A program made the translations under genes and the position numbers. Shown in pieces: positions 15,926 to 22,866 of a stretch of DNA of 64,000 bases (its first letter is position 1; each line of letters opens with the position of its first letter). The notes under the pieces were generated by a model, which worked only from the letters and a program-made list of their open reading frames with translations, did not search any database and was not told the origin of the DNA. Origin of the DNA: Blastopirellula sediminis (GTDB lineage Bacteria > Planctomycetota > Planctomycetia > Pirellulales > Pirellulaceae); assembly GCF_020966755.1 (NCBI RefSeq), contig NZ_JAJKFT010000010.1, positions 3,752,481-3,816,480 on the forward strand, read 5' to 3'.

Positions 15926-16246
15926 ATGTCGAGACGAGAACAGATCGAAGCGTTGCTAGCGGATGACCCCAACGATGCGTTCCTGCTGTACGGCCTGGCG
16001 ATGGAGTACCGCAAGGAAGGCGCTTACGACGAGGCGCTGACCCGCTTCGATCAATTGATCCAGCAATCGCCCCCGTATGTCGCCGCCTTTTTCATGGCCG
16101 GTCAAATGCTGGCCGAAGCGGGACGCGTGAACGATGCCAGAACCTGGCTTCGCAATGGGATCGAAGAAGCGCAGCGTCAGGGGAACGGCCACGCTGCTAG
16201 CGAAATGTCGGAGCTGCTGATGACGCTCGGGCAGATGGGAGAGTAG
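15926..16246 (+). CDS. Small TPR-repeat protein
   Basis: 106 residues, almost entirely tetratricopeptide repeats: ALLADDPNDAFLLYGLAMEYRKEG, then YDEALTRFDQLIQQSPPYVAAFFMAGQM, then DARTWLRNGIEEAQRQG are written here only to show the A/L/Y/A/P periodicity of about 34 residues. Such modules mediate protein contacts. The next gene (hexapeptide-repeat protein) starts four bases after its stop, so the two form a transcription unit. Soluble, no signal peptide; binding partner unknown. Confidence 0.82.
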   Translation: MSRREQIEALLADDPNDAFLLYGLAMEYRKEGAYDEALTRFDQLIQQSPPYVAAFFMAGQMLAEAGRVNDARTWLRNGIEEAQRQGNGHAASEMSELLMTLGQMGE

Positions 16247-16250
16247 CACG

Positions 16251-16772
16251 ATGACCCGGCCGCTGGAGATCACATTTCACGACCATTTGATTTCGGCGAC
16301 CGCCTGGATCGCGCCGACGGCGACGGTGATCGGCAACGTCACGCTAGGCGCCGAGTCGATCGTGCTCTACTCGGCGGTCGTCCGGGGTGATAGCGAGGAG
16401 ATCAAGATTGGCGCCTCGTGCAACATCCAGGATGGTGCTGTGATTCATGCCGATCCCGGCTTTCCCTGTTTGCTGGCCGATCGGGTCTCGGTCGGCCATC
16501 GCGCGATCGTGCATGGCGCCGTGGTGGAAGAAGAGGTGCTGATCGGCATGGGCGCCATCATCTTGAACGGCGCCAAGATCGGCGCCGGATCATTGATCGC
16601 CGCTGGCGCCCTGGTGACGGAGAACGCGGTTATCCCGCCTCGCAGCGTCGTGATGGGGGTTCCCGGCAAAGTGGTCCGGCAAACGACGGACGAAGATCTG
16701 GCCCGGATTCGGCATGCGGCTGAGCATTACCGCCAGGCGTCGGCCCAGTATTTAGAGGCGTACGAGGGTTAG
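16251..16772 (+). CDS. Gamma-carbonic-anhydrase-like hexapeptide-repeat protein
   Basis: 173-residue left-handed beta-helix protein of the gamma-CA/YrdA/PaaY family. Hexapeptide repeats run through most of the length (for example IGNVTLGAESIVLYSAVVRGD, IGASCNIQDGAVIHAD). The three zinc-ligand-type histidines are H65 (VIHADP) and H82/H87 (VGHRAIVHGA), and the VVRGD and NIQDG motifs match the family. The C-terminal helix (RIRHAAEHYRQASAQYLEAY) is typical of trimeric members. Carbonic anhydrase activity is plausible, but many members are inactive or act as thioesterases. Co-transcribed with the preceding TPR gene. Confidence 0.88.
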   Translation: MTRPLEITFHDHLISATAWIAPTATVIGNVTLGAESIVLYSAVVRGDSEEIKIGASCNIQDGAVIHADPGFPCLLADRVSVGHRAIVHGAVVEEEVLIGMGAIILNGAKIGAGSLIAAGALVTENAVIPPRSVVMGVPGKVVRQTTDEDLARIRHAAEHYRQASAQYLEAYEG

Positions 16773-16780
16773 GCGACGCC

Positions 16781-17344
16781 CTACCCTTTCGTCTTCTTCA
16801 CCCCGCAGCCGCCGACGAGCGAACAGGTCGAGCAACTGCTGCCGCAGCTGGGGCCTTCGTCGGTGCCGCAGCCAGGGCCGCAACCTTCGTCCAGCAGCTT
16901 GGCGAACTCGCGAATCCGGACCTTCGCGTCGTACGTTTCGGCGAGACGCTCGGTCAGATGTTCCACTTCCGGCGAGACTTCGCCGAGGAAGTAGAAGAAG
17001 AGGGATTGGCCGTCGAAGAGTTGTTCGACGTCGATCAGCACCGCGTCGAGATTGCGCTCGGTCAGTTGCGAGACGCAGGCCGCCATCGCTTCTTGCTTGT
17101 TCTTTTCGAGCCGCTCCAGCAGCAGTTCGTCTTGCGGCGTCATTCCCCGCAAGATCGAGCCGTCGGTATCTTGGCCGACGTCGGTTGCGGGACTGAGGAT
17201 CTCTCCCACTTCCAGACCACGCGAGGTGCGACAAACGACGCGCATCCCACGTTGATAGGCGACCGCGTCGACCGAAACGAAGCGGCCAATCTGGCCGACA
17301 GCGCCGACGCGGACAAGATGAGTGCGGTGAATCGTCGAAATCAT
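16781..17344 (-). CDS. PSP1-domain protein with Cys-rich C-terminus
   Basis: 187 residues. Motifs RVGAVGQIGRF, RGMRVVCRTSRGLEVGEIL, LDAVLIDVEQLFDGQSLFFYFLGE and RIREF correspond to the PSP1 C-terminal (YaaT/RicT-like) domain; the usual family core K-L-x-F-Y-F-x-A is recognisable as SLFFYFLGE. The tail (about residues 155-187) carries eight cysteines in CGPGC, CGSSC, CSTC and GGC motifs, compatible with a metal or Fe-S cluster; RicT proteins in Bacillus take part in a complex carrying [4Fe-4S] clusters. Start ATG 17344 has AAGG six bases upstream; 17377 is the alternative. Convergent with the carbonic-anhydrase-like gene. Confidence 0.78.
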   Translation of the reverse strand: MISTIHRTHLVRVGAVGQIGRFVSVDAVAYQRGMRVVCRTSRGLEVGEILSPATDVGQDTDGSILRGMTPQDELLLERLEKNKQEAMAACVSQLTERNLDAVLIDVEQLFDGQSLFFYFLGEVSPEVEHLTERLAETYDAKVRIREFAKLLDEGCGPGCGTDEGPSCGSSCSTCSLVGGCGVKKTKG

Positions 17345-17429
17345 GCGGAGCCTTGCAGTTGGGGTAACTATCCCCAATTTTGACCTGCCAGAGGCGATTC
17401 GCCAAGCGGCGGTTGGAGGATCGCGCCCG

Positions 17430-18269
17430 TTAGTGCGCCCCCTGCACCTTCAACAGCTGCTGAAACGTCGACCAGAATTGCATCCCCTGCTCATACTGCT
17501 CCGGCGACATCTGGTAACGATAGGCCTGCAGATAGTCGAGATTCTGCTGCGTGTAGTCGACGTACGAGTAGTCGCCGCTGGCCATCGGATTGACCCAGTC
17601 GACGTCCCCCGGCTCGCGCTGACGGACGAACGAGCCTTGGTCGTCGATCACCATGTTTGCGAACAGCACCGGCAGCTTCATCTGCAGCTCGCGATGCATC
17701 TTCTCTTGCGGCGAGAGGTCCGCGGTCGCTTCTTCCCACGCGTCGGCGACGTTCTTCGGCGTGCGACTGTCAGGGAAGCGGATGCCGAGTCCCAGGCCGG
17801 TTTGCGTCAAACCGTCGAAGTTCAAATCGACCTGGGCCGGCGGCGGAATCAGCAGATTGAGCGCCCCTTCTTCGTTCAAACCGTCAACGCGAATTGGATC
17901 GGCCAACCGCTGCACATGCTGGATCGTCGCCAGTTCGCTTTGCGAAAGACTCTTCAGAAAGTTCTGCGGATCTTCGTAGCCCCCTTCGCTGAGCGCCCGG
18001 ACCAGCAGATCGCCGTAGTCCTGCTTCAGCTGCGCTGGATCGTAGTCGGCGGCGTAGCTGGCCGCTTTGGCGGGGCTGAACCAGTTCTCCCAGCTGCTGC
18101 GGACATCCTCGGCGAGCGTTAGGTCCGAGGAGTAGTCATCCGCCGATGCGTAGCCAGTGCGTCCCGTTTGCTCCAGGATTTCGCTGAACAGGCTCTGCAG
18201 CTGTTCGTTGGCCGAGGCCGGCTTGGCGGCGGTCGTCGCTCCGGCGGCCGACGTGGCGTCAATTTGCAT
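17430..18269 (-). CDS. Hypothetical acidic protein
   Basis: 279 residues, no family recognised. The N-terminus is low-complexity (Ala/Ser/Thr), without a signal peptide. The rest is acidic and probably helical, with several aromatic repeats (DYSSDLTL, YAADYDP, QDYGDLLV, SYVDYTQQNLDYLQAYRYQMSPEQYEQG). A Gly-rich RBS (GGGGGGAAATCCGCG) precedes the ATG. It lies upstream of the PSP1 gene on the same strand, 85 bp apart, and divergent from bioB. Typical of a lineage-restricted planctomycete protein; function not inferred. Confidence 0.65.
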   Translation of the reverse strand: MQIDATSAAGATTAAKPASANEQLQSLFSEILEQTGRTGYASADDYSSDLTLAEDVRSSWENWFSPAKAASYAADYDPAQLKQDYGDLLVRALSEGGYEDPQNFLKSLSQSELATIQHVQRLADPIRVDGLNEEGALNLLIPPPAQVDLNFDGLTQTGLGLGIRFPDSRTPKNVADAWEEATADLSPQEKMHRELQMKLPVLFANMVIDDQGSFVRQREPGDVDWVNPMASGDYSYVDYTQQNLDYLQAYRYQMSPEQYEQGMQFWSTFQQLLKVQGAH

Positions 18270-18530
18270 CGCGGATTTCCCCCCGCAGAATTCGCTGCAA
18301 TTTTGCCCCCAAGTTGGGGTTTGAAGGGGTATTTCGGCAGCGAAACGGGGGAGACTTCAGCCTCTTACGCTGCGATGGAGGGAGTTCTCTGGTTCTGCGC
18401 ACCTTCGGCGCCAGGATAGGAAGACCAGGAGAAATGGCGAGAGCGGCCTCCGCCGACCTACCCACCTTTGCCGCTTCGATTTACAATACGGGGCGTTTCT
18501 AACACCTACTTTGGGCGAAGAGATTGATTG

Positions 18531-19577
18531 ATGGCGATTGTTGAAGACGCGACCCTGACCGTCGAAAACCGTTGGATGAAGCTGGCTCAAGACGTTTTGG
18601 GCGGAGCCCGGCTGAGCGAAGAAGACGGCCTGGCGATTTTGCGCAGCAGCGACGACGAATTGCTCGACCTGCTGTCGGCCGCCTTCGCGATCCGCAAACG
18701 TCACTTCGGCAAAACGGTTCAGCTCTATCAGCTGATGAACGCCAAGAGCGGTCTCTGCCCCGAGGATTGCGGCTACTGCTCGCAGTCGAAGGTCTCCGAC
18801 GCCGAGATCCCGAAGTACAACTTCCTCAGCCGCGAAAAGCTGATGCAAGGCGCCGAGATCGCCGCCGAGCGCGGCGTGAAAACCTACTGCATCGTCATCT
18901 CGGCCCGCGGTCCTAACGAACGCGAAATGAAAGCGGTCGAAACGATCGTCCCCGAGATCAAAGAGAAGTACGACCTGAAGATCTGCGCCTGCTTGGGCTT
19001 GTTGTCGCAAGATCAGGCCGATCGCTTGAAGGCGTGCGGCGTCGACCGCGTTAATCACAACGTCAACACCAGCAAAGATTACTACGAGAAGATCTGCTCG
19101 ACCCACACCTACGAAGATCGTCTCGAAACGCTCTCGGCCGTTCGTAACGCAGGCATCGAACTTTGCAGCGGCGGGATCGTCGGCATGGGCGAAACCGATC
19201 TCGACATCGTCCGCATGGCGAACGAACTGCGCGACCTGAACGTCGAATCGATCCCGGTCAACTTCCTGAACCCGATCGAAGGGACGCCGCTGCACGAGCA
19301 AGGTCGCGACCTGACGCCGCGCCGCTGCTTGAAGATCTTGGCGATGTACCGCTTCGCCAATCCGCAGAGCGAACTCCGCATCGCCGGCGGCCGCGAGATT
19401 CATCTCCGCAGCCTCCAGCCGCTCGGTCTGTACGCGGCCAACTCGATCTTCCTCGGCGATTACCTGACCACCGCCGGTCAGCAAGCCGAAGAGGACTACC
19501 GCATGCTGGAAGACCTCGGCTTCGAGGTGACCAAGTGCGACGAAGCGATCGTTGGTCGGAAGCGTCTCGAGAACTAG
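18531..19577 (+). CDS. bioB: Biotin synthase BioB
   Basis: Radical-SAM enzyme that inserts sulfur into dethiobiotin, the last step of biotin synthesis, in the cytoplasm. About 348 residues. The 4Fe-4S motif is C76-x3-C80-x2-C83 (CPEDCGYC), preceded by the conserved LMNAKSG. Further diagnostic pieces are YNFLSREKL, CACLGLL, DRVNHNVNTS, ELCSGGIVGMGE, VNFLNPIEGTPL, RIAGGREIHLRSLQP and GDYLTTAGQ; the cysteines and arginine for the 2Fe-2S cluster are present in these. Start: ATG 18531 behind GAAGAG (a TTG three bases earlier is ignored). No other bio genes are in the window. Downstream follows a palindromic element rather than a simple terminator. Confidence 0.97.
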   Translation: MAIVEDATLTVENRWMKLAQDVLGGARLSEEDGLAILRSSDDELLDLLSAAFAIRKRHFGKTVQLYQLMNAKSGLCPEDCGYCSQSKVSDAEIPKYNFLSREKLMQGAEIAAERGVKTYCIVISARGPNEREMKAVETIVPEIKEKYDLKICACLGLLSQDQADRLKACGVDRVNHNVNTSKDYYEKICSTHTYEDRLETLSAVRNAGIELCSGGIVGMGETDLDIVRMANELRDLNVESIPVNFLNPIEGTPLHEQGRDLTPRRCLKILAMYRFANPQSELRIAGGREIHLRSLQPLGLYAANSIFLGDYLTTAGQQAEEDYRMLEDLGFEVTKCDEAIVGRKRLEN

Positions 19578-19591
19578 AATCCGCTGGTGCT

Positions 19592-19697
19592 GGCGCCATG
19601 CTCTTGCGGCGTCTTCGCCGGATGAGCATGTCTTTGCCCTGGTAAGACGTATTGAAGACATGCTCTTCTCGCGAAGACGCGATAAGAGTATGGCGCC
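19592..19697. repeat. 106-bp palindromic interspersed element, copy 1
   Basis: Ends GGCGCCATGCTCTTGCGGCG ... GATAAGAGTATGGCGCC are inverted repeats of about 43 bp (arms share GGCGCCAT, CTCTT, CGTCTTCGC, GAGCATGTCTT) around a short centre. A second copy lies at 35441-35547 with about 85-90% identity. MITE/REP-like; here it separates bioB from the convergent ceramidase-like gene. Confidence 0.88.
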
Positions 19698-19703
19698 TGG
19701 CGT

Positions 19704-21221
19704 CTAGAGCTTTTTGAGCATCTCCGCCGCCGTTGATTCAAAAATCTCCTGCCACTCGGGCGCTAGTAGGCAATCGCTGTCTTCCTGCGCGCCGCCGCGG
19801 TTTTGCATTTGCTCTACCGTCGGGCAGTAATAGATGTAGCCGTTGGTGTAGCCGGCGACGAAGGTCAGGTCGTGCGGCGATTTCCGTTTGATGTTCATGC
19901 CGATCGGGCTCGTCAGTTCGCCGGGGAACGTCACCATCACGAAGTCGCCGATCCGCAGGCCGACCAGTTCGACGTCGATCGTCCGCTTTCCAGAGTCGAT
20001 CATCTTCTGCTGGTGCTTGCGCAGTAGCGCCCGGTTCGTTTGCAGCCGGGTCAATTGCTCCATGACGAAGACGTTCTGCAGGTAGGCCTGCATGTCCCGT
20101 TTGTTTTGGGCGTCGAGCGTTTTCAGATCCGCTTTTTCCTGGGCTTCGTCGTAAAAGTAGCGGTGCGAGTAGTGGGAAGGAAAGTCAGGCGACAGCTTGT
20201 ACTTTACCGTCAGCGCCAGGAAGGTCTTGAAGTTGAGGGTCGTGCCGCGCAGTTTGCTCAGCAACAGCTTTTCTTCGGCGTCCAGTTCCGCAATCCGATC
20301 GGCCAGATCGCTGCGCGGCAGCGTCAATGATTGGTTGAACATCATCAGGCGGTCGTCCGGCTGGCACTCGATTTGGCGAACCGCCTTCAAAACGCTGAGC
20401 CCCAGCAAGTTGCCGAGCGGTTCGGCGCTGCGGGGATGATCGACATCCTTGTAGTAAGCGGGATTGATGTCGCCGGCACACCCTTGCAGGAACATCGCCA
20501 GCGTCCCGTCGCTCAGGTTCTCTTCGATCACCTTCGACGAATAGCCGATGATGTCGGCCGTGTTGGCGCCGCTGGGAACCCCTTGAATCGGATGGCAGGC
20601 GAAATTGTAGATCACCGCCAACGTCTCGCCATTTTCACGATTCAGGCGCACGACGCCGATCTCCGGATCAGTCGGCGCGACGCCGGCGATTTCCTCATCC
20701 GGCGGCAGCGAATAAGCGTGCCGCACGTCGACTTCCTTGCCGTTCTTCAGTTTCAAGCGGCGGTTTTCCATGATCCGGTCTTCGCTGCCGCGACCGGCGC
20801 CAATCGTGACCGGCGTCAGTTGGCTGACCGCTTGCTTTACCGCTTGGACGGTTTGGTCGGTGATGTCGGGCAGGATCACGCCGTGACAATGGCTCGCATT
20901 CGCCAAGACGCCGGTTGGCGGAATGCCGAGCTCCGCTTCCAAACGCTTGCGAACTGTCGGCAGATAATCATCCTTCACGCGTCCCAACTCGCCGATCGCC
21001 ACCGCATCGACCGAGATCAACACCGCCGTCTGCGAGTCGTCTTTGATCACGATCGCTTTGACGAACATCGGATCGTTGGCTGGACCGGCGCTGTAGTCGG
21101 TGATGTCGACCTTGCCGGTCCCGGCGAGCAGCTTGCCCGGTTCGGCCGCAGCGGCGGCGCTCGCGGCGGCTAGCGAGAGGAAGACAAGACAAAACGCACA
21201 GCGAAGGATTTTCGACAGCAT
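19704..21221 (-). CDS. Neutral/alkaline ceramidase-like secreted protein
   Basis: 505 residues with a clear signal peptide (LRCAFCLVFLSLAAASAAAAA). Motifs fit the N-terminal catalytic domain of neutral ceramidases: GTGKVDIT with D, NASHCHG (the ASHTHS-type zinc site), NFACHP and GCAGDINP (NGCAGD-type motif). It lacks the C-terminal immunoglobulin-like domain and is shorter than classical ceramidases (about 650-750). Planctomycetes keep many such 'neutral/alkaline non-lysosomal ceramidase N-terminal domain' proteins; the actual substrate is uncertain and could be another amide lipid or unrelated. Monocistronic on the minus strand. Confidence 0.82.
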   Translation of the reverse strand: MLSKILRCAFCLVFLSLAAASAAAAAEPGKLLAGTGKVDITDYSAGPANDPMFVKAIVIKDDSQTAVLISVDAVAIGELGRVKDDYLPTVRKRLEAELGIPPTGVLANASHCHGVILPDITDQTVQAVKQAVSQLTPVTIGAGRGSEDRIMENRRLKLKNGKEVDVRHAYSLPPDEEIAGVAPTDPEIGVVRLNRENGETLAVIYNFACHPIQGVPSGANTADIIGYSSKVIEENLSDGTLAMFLQGCAGDINPAYYKDVDHPRSAEPLGNLLGLSVLKAVRQIECQPDDRLMMFNQSLTLPRSDLADRIAELDAEEKLLLSKLRGTTLNFKTFLALTVKYKLSPDFPSHYSHRYFYDEAQEKADLKTLDAQNKRDMQAYLQNVFVMEQLTRLQTNRALLRKHQQKMIDSGKRTIDVELVGLRIGDFVMVTFPGELTSPIGMNIKRKSPHDLTFVAGYTNGYIYYCPTVEQMQNRGGAQEDSDCLLAPEWQEIFESTAAEMLKKL

Positions 21222-21373
21222 AGCGACAGGCTCCGATCGCGGATCGATGCGGTAGGTGAGAAATCTGGCGGGGCGGCGGAGATTGCGAAAATGATGCCTC
21301 GTGCAATCACCAGCGTCAGATTATCCCAGCCATCGTCGGCTGTCAAATTTTCGATTAGACGGGAACGGCCTTG

Positions 21374-21811
21374 TTAGACGCCGATATCCTCGTTCCACAG
21401 TTCCGGGCGAGCGGCGATAAACTCGCGCATCAGCTCAATGCACTCTTCGCTGTCGACGATTTCCAGCTCAACGCCGCGGCTGCGGACGTAATCTTCGGGC
21501 CCTTGGAAGGTCCGATTCTCGCCGATTACGATCTTCGGAATCTTGTAGAGCAGCGCCGTCCCGCTGCACATGTCGCAGGGGGAGAGAGTCGAATAGAGAA
21601 CCGACCGCTGATAGTCCTTGGCGGTCAGACGTCCGGCGTTTTCGAGGCAGTCCATCTCAGCGTGCAGGATGGCGCTCCCTTTCTGCACGCGACGATTGTG
21701 CCCGTGCCCGCGGACCTGGCCATCGACCACTAAGACCGATCCGATTGGAATGCCCCCTTCGGAAAGCCCTTTGCGCGCCTCTTCAATGGCGAGTTTCAGA
21801 AATTCGTCCAT
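21374..21811 (-). CDS. Cytosine/guanine-type nucleoside deaminase
   Basis: 145-residue zinc hydrolase of the cytidine deaminase fold. Zinc site: HAEMDCLENAG (H and catalytic E) plus SPCDMCSG (two Cys), with the GIPIGSVLVVDG strand upstream. LYKIPKIVIGENRTFQGPEDYVRSRGVELEI and the C-terminal RPELWNEDIG look like yeast-type cytosine deaminase (FCY1) and its bacterial relatives, so deamination of cytosine or a related base is the best guess. I start at ATG 21811 (MDEFLKLAI); an upstream ATG at 21832 adds seven residues. It sits between the ceramidase-like gene and the 2-TM gene on the same strand. Confidence 0.86.
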   Translation of the reverse strand: MDEFLKLAIEEARKGLSEGGIPIGSVLVVDGQVRGHGHNRRVQKGSAILHAEMDCLENAGRLTAKDYQRSVLYSTLSPCDMCSGTALLYKIPKIVIGENRTFQGPEDYVRSRGVELEIVDSEECIELMREFIAARPELWNEDIGV

Positions 21812-21874
21812 AGTCTCGATTTCACAACGCAACAGGTTGTTCCGGAAATGATGATCAACTCAGCCCTGGTTATT

Positions 21875-22681
21875 TTACGTCCCACTCGGTTTGGCGTTCA
21901 AGCTACGCTGAAATTCCTCGCAGAAAGTTCGGCGTTCAGGTTCGCCACTGGTTGCGTTCAGAAAGTGAGGAGTTGACGGCTTGAAATGCTCTGCAACCTT
22001 TCGGAGAAAATCTTCGATGGCTGCATGGGAACAGAGCGACTCTTGGTTGGCTCCGACTAGCTTCTTGAATTTTTCGTCCACTCGATAGAGCCAATATCGG
22101 CAGAGATAAATCTGAGGCTCTTCCGCCGCATGGTAGAAACCGCTGCCATTTTCAATGTTCCCCATCGCATCAAAGCAGCGGTTAAATCTCGACATGCCAT
22201 AGCCGACCTTAGGTAGCCCATCGCCATCGGAGCGAGTCGCCTGATAGGTGTACTCAACATCGAAACCTCCGACCGTTGGGGTCGCTTTCAATAGGCTGGA
22301 CTCCCAGTCGGAGTGTTTAAAAAATTCTTCCGCATCATAGGAGGCTCCTACCATGGCGAAGTTGGCGAGAGCGCCCTTCGGATCATAAACGAAGCGAAAC
22401 AAGGAATAATGTTCTTTGCCGTCCCGGTTAAGTCGTTCTAGCCACAGGCCTTCGAGGATGCTCTCGTGAAAATTTAGTCTGCGAAACCATCTCGCTTGAG
22501 GAAGCCAAGTAATCGCCAGCATGCGTATTACGATCTCGACAAGTAACGGACTGACGACTGCCGAAATCAAGGCGCTTAATAGAAAGGATACTCCCAAGTA
22601 GAAAAGAATGACTTGGGTGACGTAGAATACGATTCCGCTTAGGGCGCCCAGTCCCCAATTGATCCACTTGTTGTTAAACAT
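21875..22681 (-). CDS. Orphan two-TM, beta-rich protein (possible S-2TM-beta/Cap15-like)
   Basis: 268 residues. Two hydrophobic segments (about 8-30 and 32-56) are followed by a basic loop and a soluble domain that looks beta-stranded with conserved-looking aromatics (LEGLWLERL, YSLFRFVYDP, GASYDAEEF, DWESSL, FDVEYTYQATRS, YGMSRF). The arrangement 2 TM plus one beta-rich domain opening with a G/W motif recalls the effector domains called S-2TM-beta (Cap15) in cyclic-oligonucleotide defence, but no CD-NTase is adjacent and I could not align it. Codon use is visibly more AT-rich than in the neighbours, hinting at transfer. The nearest nucleotide-signalling gene is the DAC-domain gene just upstream (22867). 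Confidence 0.6.
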   Translation of the reverse strand: MFNNKWINWGLGALSGIVFYVTQVILFYLGVSFLLSALISAVVSPLLVEIVIRMLAITWLPQARWFRRLNFHESILEGLWLERLNRDGKEHYSLFRFVYDPKGALANFAMVGASYDAEEFFKHSDWESSLLKATPTVGGFDVEYTYQATRSDGDGLPKVGYGMSRFNRCFDAMGNIENGSGFYHAAEEPQIYLCRYWLYRVDEKFKKLVGANQESLCSHAAIEDFLRKVAEHFKPSTPHFLNATSGEPERRTFCEEFQRSLNAKPSGT

Positions 22682-22822
22682 GGCTGCGATCTTCTATGAC
22701 TGTCGAGACGTAGTTTCGTCTTCTTCGTAACAGTCAGAATTCGCGGCGTCAAACTAAAAGCTGCGTCAATATGAGGGAATTTCCGCATTAGACATTCGTG
22801 ATTGGTCATTAGACATTTCCCG

Positions 22823-22860
22823 ACGCATTCCCTCGGCTCGCGCCTCGGGCTAGTGTTGGA
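22823..22860 (+). repeat. 36-bp repeat family, distant copy
   Basis: GACGCATTCCCTCGGCTCGC then GCCTCGGGCTAGTGTTGGA. Sixth copy of the family, 9 kb from the main cluster, ending just before the stop of the DAC-domain gene. Preceded by ATTAGACATT-type short repeats, similar to those near 13260. Confidence 0.72.
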
Positions 22861-22866
22861 GTTTTC

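Noticed and set aside
18357-19661. 434-codon frame antisense to bioB
   Set aside because: Shadow of a GC-rich gene; no independent support.
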